Assembly: GCA_910584575.1 (NCBI GenBank) | Contig: CAJUBG010000035.1 | Coordinates: forward strand, 1-38,122 | Reading direction: 5' to 3' | Source of the DNA: an uncultured Dorea sp. | GTDB taxonomy: Bacteria; Bacillota; Clostridia; Lachnospirales; Lachnospiraceae | Length of the DNA: 38,122 bases | In this document: positions 1 to 9,084 of the stretch, one piece after another | How positions within the stretch are numbered: the first letter of the stretch is position 1 | How the letters are laid out: the number at the start of each line of letters is the position of its first letter | The notes under the pieces: generated by a model | The model's database searches: none | What the model was told of the DNA's origin: nothing | The model's input: the letters and a program-made list of their open reading frames with translations, nothing else | Made by a program: the position numbers and the translations under genes

Positions 1-77
1 GTTAAGAAGCGGTCCAGGACTGCGTTGCCAAAAGAGCCTGTGCCGCCGGTGATTAGCAGAGTTTTGTTTTCGAACAT
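1..77 (-). CDS. Nucleotide-sugar 4,6-dehydratase/epimerase (CapE/FlaA1/PseB type), N-terminus only
   Basis: Only the first 25 codons lie in the window; the gene continues past the left edge. The peptide starts MFENKTLLITGGTGSFGNAV, with the TGGTGSFG nucleotide-binding loop of short-chain dehydrogenase-like sugar-nucleotide enzymes. This beginning is typical of UDP-GlcNAc 4,6-dehydratases/epimerases of capsule loci (CapE, PseB, FlaA1). An AAGGAGA ribosome-binding site lies about 6 bases before the ATG. It is the last visible gene of the glycan operon. By inference it makes the 4-keto-6-deoxy sugar that the aminotransferase at 13919-15277 could aminate. Exact stereochemistry cannot be told from 25 residues. 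Confidence 0.7.
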   Translation of the reverse strand, partial: MFENKTLLITGGTGSFGNAVLDRFL

Positions 78-88
78 AAATTTTCTCC

Positions 89-1927
89 TTATAATCTTTT
101 TTTCACATAATAGTATGCCTTTTTAAAGCGCTTCAAAATATTAAGTTCCATGTTCCCTGCAACCTTTAATTTTTCTCTATCTTCAATCAGATACTCTGTA
201 TTATTGAATATTACTTTTATATATTTACTATGAACTTCTACTTTCGGTATCTGATTATATTCACTCTGGTCTGAGCCAAAAAAGGCATCCGCAATTACAT
301 AACGGCCAGCTTTTATATAATAATCTATAGAAACTATATCCGTCTGTCTAAAATATAAATGAGAATTCGGCATCATCCGTACCAGTTTCGGGACTCCATT
401 ACCAAGCACTGAAAATCCACTGATAGCTTGTGTGTCATTATAGACATCTATTCTTTTCCGAGTACTTGTTATGTTAAGATTTCTATGTTCTATCGGGAAT
501 CCCCCATCAACCAAAAAAATATCACGAACGGAATTAACAACATGAATCCTTAAATGCCAGGGATTACCACATATAACATAACTCGTAATGCTTGTATCCT
601 TATCAATCGACCAAATAGATTCAATAATATCCTTTTTTAATATTCTTGATGATACATATGCTCTCATTAAATAATATTTATCATCAAAACTAACTGCAAG
701 GTTAGAATCAATCCCTATCTGGTCAATCGACACACCGCCTTTTGATACATTGAAACCAAAAAGAGAAGAATAACAATATTTTACATATTTATCCTGAAAA
801 TGTGTAAATTCATAATAATCTTCACACTCAGGAACCGGAAATAAAATATTATTATTTTTATGAACCTTCACAATATGAAATTCATCCTGAAATGATTTAG
901 GTTTTGCCTTCTTTCTTTCTATAGCCCAAAATTTATTGTCATCATCTAAATATAAGATAAGGAATATTTTTAAAGCCCAGTATGACGATGCATAACCATT
1001 ATATGATTCTGTCATCAGTTCATTATGATAGCAATAGCCTACATTCATATATCCTTTATAGTCAAATATGTCCTGTTTAAGCCACCACTCAAGATTAGAA
1101 AAGATAATATTTTTGACCATTCCAACATCACAAATATTCTCTCCGCTGTATATTACTGCTGACCAAAATGCAGCACATCCAAATCTATATATTAAACTTC
1201 TTCCATATGGTATCGAAGTACCGTCCTTTGAAAAAAAAGATACAAATGATTCAGAGAATTTTTTTGCACGTTCTATGTATATCTGACTTCTCTTAAAATC
1301 CTCTCTTTTCATTAGCTTAACATAGATTAGAGAATAAAAATGAAATGAAAAACTATTATAATAATCCAGCCGTGTGATATTTCCGTCTTTATACCATCCG
1401 TTTCCGACATATAGAGAATCTATTAAATCATGTATTTTTTCAATCTCTTTAAAATCTAACTCCACTAATTCAAGCTTATAAAGCAAAATATTTACTAATA
1501 GCCTAAAAAAAATCCAGTTGTTTATTGCAATATTTGCCTTATTAATTTGAGAGAACCAGTTAATTATTTCCTGCCTATTTCTATTAAAAAAATCTTTCTG
1601 AACTTCTTCCTTATTTTCATATAAAAAAAATAGTATAGAGAACATTTCAACATATTTTTGATCGTCGTCCATTCCCCAATAATTATTACTTTCTGGATTA
1701 ATTCCTTCTTCTATATAAGCAAGGAGCTTATTCATCTGAATTTCATCTTTTCTATTTTTAAGCCACGGACCCCACCCTAATAATAATCTTGAAAAACTTT
1801 CCAGTTTATGTGCTTTATCGCCATAAAAAGCACAATATTGATTATATAATGCTATATCTTCATCTCTAAACGGGGCAATAATCTCCTCTAAAACATTTAA
1901 TAAATCCTGTTTCGATCCAATCTTCAC
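89..1927 (-). CDS. DUF2264 family protein, possible carbohydrate-active enzyme
   Basis: A 612-residue cytoplasmic-looking protein with no signal peptide. The N-terminal half has the DUF2264 signature: an LESFSRLLLGWGPWL stretch near residue 42, then NYWGMDDDQKYVEM near residue 82, followed by many aromatic helices as expected for an alpha/alpha barrel. DUF2264 proteins resemble glycoside hydrolases or lyases acting on uronic-acid-containing glycans; the activity here is not known. Being inside a polysaccharide synthesis operon suggests editing or turnover of the glycan. The start is a GTG whose only possible ribosome-binding site is the G10 tract at 1934-1943, so tract length could affect its translation. 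It overlaps the current end of the nitroreductase frame by 62 bases. Confidence 0.6.
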   Translation of the reverse strand: MKIGSKQDLLNVLEEIIAPFRDEDIALYNQYCAFYGDKAHKLESFSRLLLGWGPWLKNRKDEIQMNKLLAYIEEGINPESNNYWGMDDDQKYVEMFSILFFLYENKEEVQKDFFNRNRQEIINWFSQINKANIAINNWIFFRLLVNILLYKLELVELDFKEIEKIHDLIDSLYVGNGWYKDGNITRLDYYNSFSFHFYSLIYVKLMKREDFKRSQIYIERAKKFSESFVSFFSKDGTSIPYGRSLIYRFGCAAFWSAVIYSGENICDVGMVKNIIFSNLEWWLKQDIFDYKGYMNVGYCYHNELMTESYNGYASSYWALKIFLILYLDDDNKFWAIERKKAKPKSFQDEFHIVKVHKNNNILFPVPECEDYYEFTHFQDKYVKYCYSSLFGFNVSKGGVSIDQIGIDSNLAVSFDDKYYLMRAYVSSRILKKDIIESIWSIDKDTSITSYVICGNPWHLRIHVVNSVRDIFLVDGGFPIEHRNLNITSTRKRIDVYNDTQAISGFSVLGNGVPKLVRMMPNSHLYFRQTDIVSIDYYIKAGRYVIADAFFGSDQSEYNQIPKVEVHSKYIKVIFNNTEYLIEDREKLKVAGNMELNILKRFKKAYYYVKKRL

Positions 1928-2591
1928 TTTTTACCCCCCCCCCTCTATCAAAAAATTTCTTCCAATAATACTTTACCGTGTTTTTCAGCACTGACATTTT
2001 CTTTGGATACAAAACGGTTGTACAATCCCCTTCTAAAATCGAAAAATTCTCATTACAGATAACCTGTTCCAATGTAAATCTGCGTTTATGCTCTTTAAAT
2101 GCCATTTCACTTCCATAATGATATTCCATCTGTTCTTTTGTATTTTCACTTCCTTCTTTGGGAAATCCAAGTGCAACTAATCCTATAATATCAAAATTGT
2201 CAGGTATATGAAAATCAGATCTGATTTTCTCCTGTTTAGGATAATGACAAAGCCAACATCCTCCTATCCCTATACTATGTGCATATAGCAGCATGTTTTC
2301 AATGGCCGCCGCTGCGCTTTGGATATAATCATAATGTTTCCTTCCTGTAACATAAAGATCATTACGATAAACAACAATGATACATACAGGTGCATTATCA
2401 AGAATATAGTTTTTTAATATTTTCTTTTTCTTTTCATCCCGAACAACAATAAATTTCCAAGCTTGAAAATTGCATGCACTTGGCGCGTATATTCCGGCAG
2501 TTATAATACTCTCAATTATTTTATCATCTAAAGGTTTATTATCAAATTTTCTTACTGATCGCCTTGTGAATAAACATCTTTCAAAATCCAT
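1866..2591 (-). CDS. Nitroreductase family protein (FMN-dependent)
   Basis: 241 residues. The N-terminus, with TRRSVRKFDNKPL near residue 9 and APSACNFQAWKF near residue 36, is the classic nitroreductase FMN-binding start, and IGIGGCWLCHYP near residue 106 fits the mid-domain. Members reduce nitro, quinone or flavin substrates with NAD(P)H; such proteins recur in polysaccharide loci with no settled role. The domain is complete by about residue 180, and the basic tail is not family-typical. The last 22 residues exist only because the G tract at 1934-1943 has ten G. The start has AGGAG about 10 bases upstream, lying inside the end of the flippase gene, whose stop is 2 bases away, so translation is probably coupled. 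Confidence 0.85.
   Translation of the reverse strand: MDFERCLFTRRSVRKFDNKPLDDKIIESIITAGIYAPSACNFQAWKFIVVRDEKKKKILKNYILDNAPVCIIVVYRNDLYVTGRKHYDYIQSAAAAIENMLLYAHSIGIGGCWLCHYPKQEKIRSDFHIPDNFDIIGLVALGFPKEGSENTKEQMEYHYGSEMAFKEHKRRFTLEQVICNENFSILEGDCTTVLYPKKMSVLKNTVKYYWKKFFDRGGGVKSEDWIETGFIKCFRGDYCPV
1934..1943. repeat. C10/G10 homopolymer at the nitroreductase-DUF2264 junction
   Basis: Ten C on the plus strand (ten G in the mRNA). It lies at the 3' end of the nitroreductase frame and directly before the GTG of the DUF2264 gene. With nine G the nitroreductase would end at TAA right after the tract. With ten it reads 22 codons further, to 1866. With eleven or eight it ends within a few codons. It also serves as the apparent Shine-Dalgarno sequence for the downstream gene. 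Confidence 0.8.
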
Positions 2592-2593
2592 CT

Positions 2594-4024
2594 TTATTTT
2601 CTCCTATAAATCAATTTACTATTAATATATAACCACAACACATGATTTTTTTTAATCATATAGTTTAACGACAAAATCATATAACATAACGCACCAATAC
2701 CCATTTCAACAAATAATGAAAATATTCCAAAATCTATCCGTCTATCCATACCTCTTACAACTAAAAACATTATAAAACCAAAAAGTGAAAATACGCCATA
2801 TTGCTTAAAATATCTGCTTAAAGGCAACTCATGTCTGCAAATCGTTATTTGATAAATGAGTACTGTAAATTCAGCAATCAACGTACCTGCCGCCGCACCA
2901 CTTGCACCGAATCGGGGAATAAAAACAGAATTAAAAATCAAATTAACTACCGCACCAAGACTTGTTGAGATTGTATATTCTTTATCCCTTCCGTTCGGAG
3001 TCAAATATTGGGTACGTAATATCTGTTCAAATGACACGATTATAGATACCGGTGCTAATATCATAGTTATATCAACACATCTTTCATATCCTTCTCCAAA
3101 AAAAAGTGGTACAAATGCTTCTATAACAGACATAATACCAAAGCATAATGCCACCGATGCAAAAGACATGAAGTCAACGCTATGATTTATTAAACGTCTG
3201 ACAGAATCTTTATCTTTTTTCTCAACAAGATTTGATATTCTTGGCATCATTACCGTTGTCAATGCCATTATTACACTTGTCGGCATATTAATGATCCGTT
3301 CCGCACTGGAATAATATCCTACCTCGATTTCTCCTGAAATGGCGCCTAACATAATCTTATCCATCAATTTATATAAGCTAATAGCTATGACAGGAATAAA
3401 CAGTAAAAAAACAGGTTTTATATGCTGCTTAACATCTCTATATACCGGTTTTATAAACCGTATTTTTTTCAGAGCTATACTCCATAATAAAATTTGTCCC
3501 AAAAAATTCCCCAAACAGGTAATAGCAGCGTACTTCCATACATCATCAGGGTGATGTACAACAAGAAATACAAGTATTACTGAAATAATGCGGACAGCTA
3601 CATTTTGCATTGTAGTAATTCTGAATTCTTCGATTCCAAAAAAGAACCATGAAATATCCAACATTACTGCTAATATATCTATCAGATATATCCAAAATAT
3701 CAATTCATGTATATGAAAAATAAAAACAAAAATTATATATAAAATTATAGTAAGAAATGAAGCTGTGAATCTTATAGATATGATCTCCCAAAATACCCTG
3801 TCTCTTTTATTCAAGTCATCCCTTACCTGTGCGATTCGACGGTTTCCATATAGCGCTATTCCCAGTGCTGCAAATATCTCAAAATACTGTGCTATGGAAT
3901 ATGCATAAGATGAAATTCCAATTCCTTTAACTCCCAAAACACGCGAAACATACGGCGTAGTGATAAACGGTAATATTAAAATCAATATTTGATATATAAT
4001 CTGATAGAAAAAATTTTTTCTCAC
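2594..4024 (-). CDS. wzx: Oligosaccharide flippase, Wzx type
   Basis: 476 residues, hydrophobic throughout, about 12-14 predicted membrane segments. The start, with ILPFITTPYVSRVLG near residue 17 followed by GISSYAYSIAQYF, is the conserved beginning of Wzx/RfbX polysaccharide transporters of the MOP superfamily. It would move undecaprenyl-diphosphate-linked repeat units across the cytoplasmic membrane. Together with the Wzy-like protein at 5688-6998 and the phosphoglycosyl transferase at 11552-12292 it defines a Wzx/Wzy-dependent pathway. Tightly spaced with the genes on both sides. The family call is firm; the exact substrate is unknown. Confidence 0.9.
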   Translation of the reverse strand: MRKNFFYQIIYQILILILPFITTPYVSRVLGVKGIGISSYAYSIAQYFEIFAALGIALYGNRRIAQVRDDLNKRDRVFWEIISIRFTASFLTIILYIIFVFIFHIHELIFWIYLIDILAVMLDISWFFFGIEEFRITTMQNVAVRIISVILVFLVVHHPDDVWKYAAITCLGNFLGQILLWSIALKKIRFIKPVYRDVKQHIKPVFLLFIPVIAISLYKLMDKIMLGAISGEIEVGYYSSAERIINMPTSVIMALTTVMMPRISNLVEKKDKDSVRRLINHSVDFMSFASVALCFGIMSVIEAFVPLFFGEGYERCVDITMILAPVSIIVSFEQILRTQYLTPNGRDKEYTISTSLGAVVNLIFNSVFIPRFGASGAAAGTLIAEFTVLIYQITICRHELPLSRYFKQYGVFSLFGFIMFLVVRGMDRRIDFGIFSLFVEMGIGALCYMILSLNYMIKKNHVLWLYINSKLIYRRK

Positions 4025-4045
4025 GTATTTATATCATCTCCTTCA

Positions 4046-4655
4046 TCAAAATACCTCCAAAATATTATCAATATTATCTATTGTTAATTCCTCCTGGCAC
4101 ATATCTCTATATGCATCATCCATACAATGCTCTATTCCCGCAAAATTCACGCCCATAAGTCGATCAATGATTTCATCTGGAAATCTTTTCTTTATCACTT
4201 TTGTTCCAACATATACAGAATACGGCTCAATGTCCTTCGTGACTATTGACCTAGCCCCAATGACCGCACCTCTCCCAATTCTGGTACCTGGCAGAATCAA
4301 TGAATCAAACCCAATCCATACATCATCCTCTATGATAATATCCTGGTTCATATCCATATTTCCTTTTTGTTTATAAACCATTGTCTGAAATGGCCATGTT
4401 GATATTCTATGATAGTTATGACCCCCCCCCCACTAAAAATTTCACAGAAAGTCCAATGGAACAATAACTCCCTATCTTTACTTTCGCATCCATTGCGTTA
4501 GGAAACCAGATTAATTCTAATGGTCCGTAAGTATTTTTCCCAACATTTACATTTTTGCGCGGAAAGATACTCACTGCAATCGTTTGATTATGTCTGTTAT
4601 TCATTCTCCATTTACACTTATGAATTACCAATTTTATATAATTCAATATTCTCAT
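4046..4655 (-). pseudogene. Hexapeptide-repeat O-acetyltransferase, frame broken (or phase-off) at a G10 tract
   Basis: Two frames make one left-handed beta-helix acetyltransferase. The first part (4416-4655) reads up to KIGSYCSIGLSVKFLVGGG, then hits Ser-stop. The second (from about 4434 to 4046) continues HNYHRISTWPFQTMVY, then DDVWIGFDSLILPGTRIGRGAVIGARSIVTKD in several pieces, the CatB/Vat-like active region. Removing one G from the tract at 4432-4441 joins them into about 202 residues. I chose the ATG at 4655 because the GT2 stop (TGA, 4669) leads into GAGAGGA just ahead of it; an ATG at 4703 would overlap the GT2 gene. Expected role is O-acetylation of the glycan. It may be a genuine on/off contingency gene, a decayed gene, or a homopolymer sequencing error. 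Confidence 0.8.
4432..4441. repeat. C10/G10 homopolymer inside the acetyltransferase gene
   Basis: Ten C on the plus strand. In the coding strand the tract encodes Gly-Gly-Gly of the family motif VGGGH. Nine G keeps the frame; the ten present shift it to Ser-stop. It is the second G10 tract in this operon, and in both cases nine is the length that gives the expected protein. Confidence 0.85.
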
Positions 4656-4668
4656 CCTTGCTTTCCTC

Positions 4669-5673
4669 TCATGCTTTATATAAATACCGATATGCCCTAT
4701 CAATCATCACGAAAAAATCCAGTTTAAACAGAATCATTCTCAACTTCCCTTTTCTTGTAGGCATCTGGGATATTTTTATGTGTCTCAGATATTTTTTTAA
4801 TTCACATCGTTTCGCTAGTTCTCGATATATTTTATAACGCATATGAAAATTCAAATCATTTTCTCTGTGATAGATTGTTAATAAGAGAGCTTCATTGACA
4901 ATACTATAACTAAAATACTTGAAATGCCCTATATCAATATTATTCATTTCAATATATTTTTTAATATCTTCATACAAATATCCATAATACTTCACCATAT
5001 TTAAATTCCGTTTATGAGTAATTGAGTTCATATGGCTATAATATCTATATGAAATATATGGCAAATAAAATATATTCTCGGCTTTATTAACAGCCTCTAG
5101 CATAAATCTTCTATCCTGGGCCTTTCTTAACCTATCGGAAAATCTTATATTCTTTTCTTGTAAAAAGCTACGATTAAATAGCTTCGCCCAAATTGCTCCA
5201 AACATAAATCCATTATAAGTTCCTGGAGCTAACAGTATATTAGAATATATATCATCCTTTTCATTATTTAGTTCCCTTTCTTCTCCTAAATGAAAAAGCT
5301 GATCCTTCCCGTCATATGAATAATAATCAAAAACTAATATATCAAAGTTAAATTTGCTTAGACTTGTATCATCTGGGAAATCGTCCAACAGCTCATCATC
5401 TGCATCAATAAAACATATGTAGTCGCCTGTTGCACTCTCTAATCCACGATTTCTAGCTACTGCTGCACCTTGATTTTTTTGATAAATATAAACAATGTGT
5501 TCTTCATCTTTACATTTTACTTCTTTACAATAGACATCTATTTGTTTATCTGTACTTCCGTCATTTACCAATATTATTTCAAATTGTTCCAAATTTTTTC
5601 TGTAAACAGAATCAATTGTTTTTTTCAAATCATAAATATCTGTATTATAAATCGGCATAATAAATGAAATCAT
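4669..5673 (-). CDS. Glycosyltransferase family 2
   Basis: 334 residues with a GT-A fold. The N-terminus, with SFIMPIYNTDIYDLKKTIDSV and then FEIILVNDGSTD near residue 31, is the nucleotide-binding part of GT2 enzymes. FIDADDELL near residue 92 carries the DxD-like metal site. No membrane segment is evident. It would add one sugar to the lipid-linked repeat unit at the cytoplasmic face. A good AGGAGGAG site precedes the ATG and overlaps the TAG of the Wzy gene, so the two are coupled. Donor and linkage cannot be read from the sequence. Confidence 0.9.
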   Translation of the reverse strand: MISFIMPIYNTDIYDLKKTIDSVYRKNLEQFEIILVNDGSTDKQIDVYCKEVKCKDEEHIVYIYQKNQGAAVARNRGLESATGDYICFIDADDELLDDFPDDTSLSKFNFDILVFDYYSYDGKDQLFHLGEERELNNEKDDIYSNILLAPGTYNGFMFGAIWAKLFNRSFLQEKNIRFSDRLRKAQDRRFMLEAVNKAENIFYLPYISYRYYSHMNSITHKRNLNMVKYYGYLYEDIKKYIEMNNIDIGHFKYFSYSIVNEALLLTIYHRENDLNFHMRYKIYRELAKRCELKKYLRHIKISQMPTRKGKLRMILFKLDFFVMIDRAYRYLYKA

Positions 5674-5687
5674 ATATGAAACTCCTC

Positions 5688-6998
5688 CTATGAAGTTTTA
5701 TGTGAACATCTATTTAAAAACATAACAATAAAGCACATCATCAATGAAATAAAAACCGGATATGCTCTTGTATTATCATATAATGGTGATAATTGAGTTG
5801 ATGTCATTACCATTTCACAAATAATTACTTGAAAAAAAACAAAATATGATGTCCTATACATTAGATAATGTCTATAATTTCTTCCGGCCAGCCAACCTGC
5901 CGCAAATAGGACAACTACTGTACCAATTCTTCCAAAATCATATATTGACATTCCAATCCCTGTATCGAAAGCCGAATAAAAAAGAGGGCATCTATGCTCA
6001 ACCATAATCTGTATAATTTGTGATGTAACTTTCTCATACTGTGAATATAATTCTGGAAATCTTCTGGAAATATAGTTTAGCTGATAGAATCCGTGTAAAT
6101 AAGGGCCGGAATAATAATTAAAAATCATACCAACTTTTACGATAGCCGAACTGAAATAAAACATTGCATTGAGCAATGGTAATGCAAATATCCCAAAATA
6201 AGATAATATCTGCATAGTACTGTTTGAAACTTTACAATTTGCAACGACTTCAAAATGATGTACATAATCACTTCCATACCTGGAATGCCCAATAAAGACA
6301 GAATATCCGATTACAAGGATGATAGCAAAAATCATAAAAATTCCTAATGATTTTATGGTTTTCTTTATCCTTCCAATCGCTTTAGATATCTTATCACGTT
6401 TAAAATAAAATATTATAAGAACCGTATTCCATACAATACTTACATAAACGCCTCTGCCGGCATAGAATATGGGAATAAAACAATAGGCTAATATCGTTAT
6501 AAATGCATGTTTAGGTATTTTCATTCCATACATGAGACTATAAATTAATTCATAATACCAGACAAAAGGAGAAAAATCTGCAAGCAGCAAGGATAAAGTG
6601 GAAATTATACTCGTGTCATACGTTCTTGTTATTCCTATTATCACGTTATTGTTAGCAATGATATAGACAATATAAATAAATGCCCCTGAAATAGCCGCCA
6701 AAGAGACGGGAATTGTCTTAAAATGCTTGTCCAAATAATATTTCGATTCTCTATATTTAAAATTTATTTTACTACTCCCTATATGAGCAATGATATACAT
6801 ACTAATACACAAAACGATATATAATATAACAGACACGGAGACATGTTCTCTATATTCAATTCCACATGTATAATAATTAATAAACATCAAAGCCCATAGA
6901 GAAATCGTCCAAAAAATATCATTTAATACATATTTTTGATTTTTATTAATCATTCTATAAATGACATATATAAACACTAATCCTGGTATTATAATCAT
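5688..6998 (-). CDS. wzy: Oligosaccharide repeat-unit polymerase, Wzy type
   Basis: 436 residues, almost wholly hydrophobic with roughly 10-12 membrane helices. A longer polar loop near residues 240-330 contains RYGSDYVHHFE and GPYLHGFYQLNYISRRFPELY. Low sequence conservation, high hydrophobicity and a position between glycosyltransferases are typical of Wzy polymerases, which join repeat units on the outer face of the membrane. It overlaps the upstream GT2 by 4 bases (ATGA). Identified by topology and context rather than by a strict motif. Confidence 0.8.
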   Translation of the reverse strand: MIIIPGLVFIYVIYRMINKNQKYVLNDIFWTISLWALMFINYYTCGIEYREHVSVSVILYIVLCISMYIIAHIGSSKINFKYRESKYYLDKHFKTIPVSLAAISGAFIYIVYIIANNNVIIGITRTYDTSIISTLSLLLADFSPFVWYYELIYSLMYGMKIPKHAFITILAYCFIPIFYAGRGVYVSIVWNTVLIIFYFKRDKISKAIGRIKKTIKSLGIFMIFAIILVIGYSVFIGHSRYGSDYVHHFEVVANCKVSNSTMQILSYFGIFALPLLNAMFYFSSAIVKVGMIFNYYSGPYLHGFYQLNYISRRFPELYSQYEKVTSQIIQIMVEHRCPLFYSAFDTGIGMSIYDFGRIGTVVVLFAAGWLAGRNYRHYLMYRTSYFVFFQVIICEMVMTSTQLSPLYDNTRAYPVFISLMMCFIVMFLNRCSHKTS

Positions 6999-7804
6999 AG
7001 GGAACCACCTAACGTTGTAATACGTACTTTCAAAGACCTTTTTATCAAAATTATAAATTTGAAATAAAATGGCTTGTAAGTCATTTTACAATAGTTGACA
7101 AAATCCTTTTTAAATATTTGGAATCTTTTCTTGGTAGATTCTTTATCAAAATTGTCAACACTTGAAAAATTTTGCTGGATTTTCCCAGGAACTACTTCTA
7201 TTTCATTAATACCATATTCCATCAATTTATCCATCAGCCAATAATCTACCATATCCACAAATAATTTTTCATCAAAACATTTTATTTTCTTAAGTATGTC
7301 CGAATCCAAAAACAAACCACTGTTAATGCAATAAATATTTCTATAAATTCCACAACTTTGTATAATATCTCTTTTTCTCTTAATCGCATGATATTTTTTC
7401 ATTGGCGCCAAAATCTTATCTTTAGAGTATATTAGACCAGTCATTATTTTTGCATTTCCAATTTTCATTTTCTTCCACACATTTTCAAAATACTCCTTTG
7501 AAAAAATTGTATCGTCGTCCGCGAGCATAATCCAAAAATGTTTTAAATCAAATTGTGATATGTAGTCTAGTGCAATATTATAACTTTTACTTAACCCTAG
7601 ATTATCTTTATTGCTGATATATATAATTTTGTCTTTATATTTTTTCAGATATTCTTTTGCATTCTCATTCTTAATAAAAGAATTAGAATTATCAATGATA
7701 ATAATTTCAACATCTTTTTCACTCTTAAAAGCAAGAAATGAAGCAAGTGACCCTATCTCAGAAATATGTTTATTATATAAACAACAAATAACAAATAATT
7801 TCAT
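6995..7804 (-). CDS. Glycosyltransferase family 2
   Basis: 269 residues. The start MKLFVICCLYNKHISEIGSL, then VEIIIIDNSN near residue 32, NLGLSKSYNIALDYI near residue 68 and the metal site MLADDDT near residue 93 are typical GT2, in the group that contains rhamnosyltransferase-like enzymes. Soluble, acting at the cytoplasmic face of the membrane. It overlaps both neighbours by 4 bases (ATGA junctions), a sign of tight translational coupling. Confidence 0.88.
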   Translation of the reverse strand: MKLFVICCLYNKHISEIGSLASFLAFKSEKDVEIIIIDNSNSFIKNENAKEYLKKYKDKIIYISNKDNLGLSKSYNIALDYISQFDLKHFWIMLADDDTIFSKEYFENVWKKMKIGNAKIMTGLIYSKDKILAPMKKYHAIKRKRDIIQSCGIYRNIYCINSGLFLDSDILKKIKCFDEKLFVDMVDYWLMDKLMEYGINEIEVVPGKIQQNFSSVDNFDKESTKKRFQIFKKDFVNYCKMTYKPFYFKFIILIKRSLKVRITTLGGSL

Positions 7805-9060
7805 CGCCTTTTACTCCTCGTATTAAGATATCTGCTAAATAAAAATATGGTAATATCAGAAAAGATATATAATACTTTGTTCAATAAGCGTAAATTCATC
7901 CTGTATAATGCTGCTGCAACCCAGTTCGTATTTTGATTTCTTAAGCATTGTCCCTTCGTTTTTAAAAGAAAAAGTATACTGCTAATACTAAATTCTTTGT
8001 GCTTTTCCTCCTCTTTAACAGCTTTATCTTCTAAAAAAGCTGCAAAATTATCAATATTAGGAATTTTCAAATAAATGTTTAATTCCTCTATTGTAGGATT
8101 CAACATCATCCTCTTATATTTCTTTCTAAACTCCGGTATATATCTACTTTCAGGAATACAATTATGAGCGATTACTTTAGCAATATTTTTAAACTGTGCA
8201 AATACATCTTTTTGTATCTTGTAAATAACATTCTTATAACATTCTAACTCTTGCGGATTGTGACTAAATACTGGGACAATTCTGCCCTCATTTTTATTGT
8301 ACGACTTTACACCATTATGAGATGCCAATAGGAGAACTTCTATAACCGATATATTATAAGAAAAAACGGGATCATCTACAATTCCTTTCTTATGGGAGCT
8401 TACTGTATTCTCCAGATTGTTATCATTTAAAATCATATAGTACCCATTAATCACTACTTTTTCAGATAGAATACGAAAAATGTTATTTTGGGTTGTTCCG
8501 CTAAATCCTATATCTATAACAGTCACTCCATCTGTTTTATAATTAGGGCATAGAGAACTTAGATATTCTACAAATATCTCTCTTTTCTCTTGTGCCGCAC
8601 ACAAACATACCTTTCTAAAAACTTCCGATGACAAAATTCTCTCAAACTCTCTGCTGTTTTCAAAATCAATTATCTTTTTATCTTGACAAATTAAATCCTC
8701 AAATTCTTCACAAATCAGCTCATTTTCATCTAAACCTAAATTCTTAAAAAAATCATTTACACTCAAGTCTTTATAATTCTTATATATTTCTTTAAAGCTG
8801 TCTTTTTCTATTTCATGTATGGAAGGCAATAATGTTGCCCGTCTGGATACATAAAAATAATGTGTTTGAATATACTCCTTCTGCTTTAAAGATGACTGGT
8901 ACCAGTCGAATAATCTTTTAAAATATTCTCCTTCCCTTGACATAAATAAAACATTCTTTCTTCCATCGGTGATTAGTTGTCTGTAAAGTCTGCTGATAAA
9001 AATAAACATAATATAAGACATACCAAGAAAAGGTTTTTCTTCCCTCATTTGTTTTTTCAT
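7801..9060 (-). CDS. C-terminal domain of a COG5610-type capsule-locus protein
   Basis: 419 residues, soluble. VLFMSREGEYFKRLFDWYQ near residue 38, HYFYVSRRATLLPS near residue 68 and VTVIDIGFSGTTQNN near residue 179 match the second domain of COG5610 proteins ('predicted hydrolase, HAD superfamily') found in polysaccharide loci. In full-length members this domain follows a HAD domain. Here the HAD domain is the separate gene at 9085-9774, and the two lie in the same reading frame with one TAA between them. The Shine-Dalgarno sequence before this ATG is weak. The function of the domain is not established; a glycan transfer or modification role is often assumed. Confidence 0.6.
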   Translation of the reverse strand: MKKQMREEKPFLGMSYIMFIFISRLYRQLITDGRKNVLFMSREGEYFKRLFDWYQSSLKQKEYIQTHYFYVSRRATLLPSIHEIEKDSFKEIYKNYKDLSVNDFFKNLGLDENELICEEFEDLICQDKKIIDFENSREFERILSSEVFRKVCLCAAQEKREIFVEYLSSLCPNYKTDGVTVIDIGFSGTTQNNIFRILSEKVVINGYYMILNDNNLENTVSSHKKGIVDDPVFSYNISVIEVLLLASHNGVKSYNKNEGRIVPVFSHNPQELECYKNVIYKIQKDVFAQFKNIAKVIAHNCIPESRYIPEFRKKYKRMMLNPTIEELNIYLKIPNIDNFAAFLEDKAVKEEEKHKEFSISSILFLLKTKGQCLRNQNTNWVAAALYRMNLRLLNKVLYIFSDITIFLFSRYLNTRSKRR

Positions 9061-9084
9061 ATTCTTTTTCCATTCAAAATAATT

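Noticed and set aside
1925..2000. Possible nitroreductase-DUF2264 fusion by G-tract slippage
   Set aside because: The only tract lengths that put both in one frame (multiples of three) place a TAA just before the GTG, so no fusion can form.
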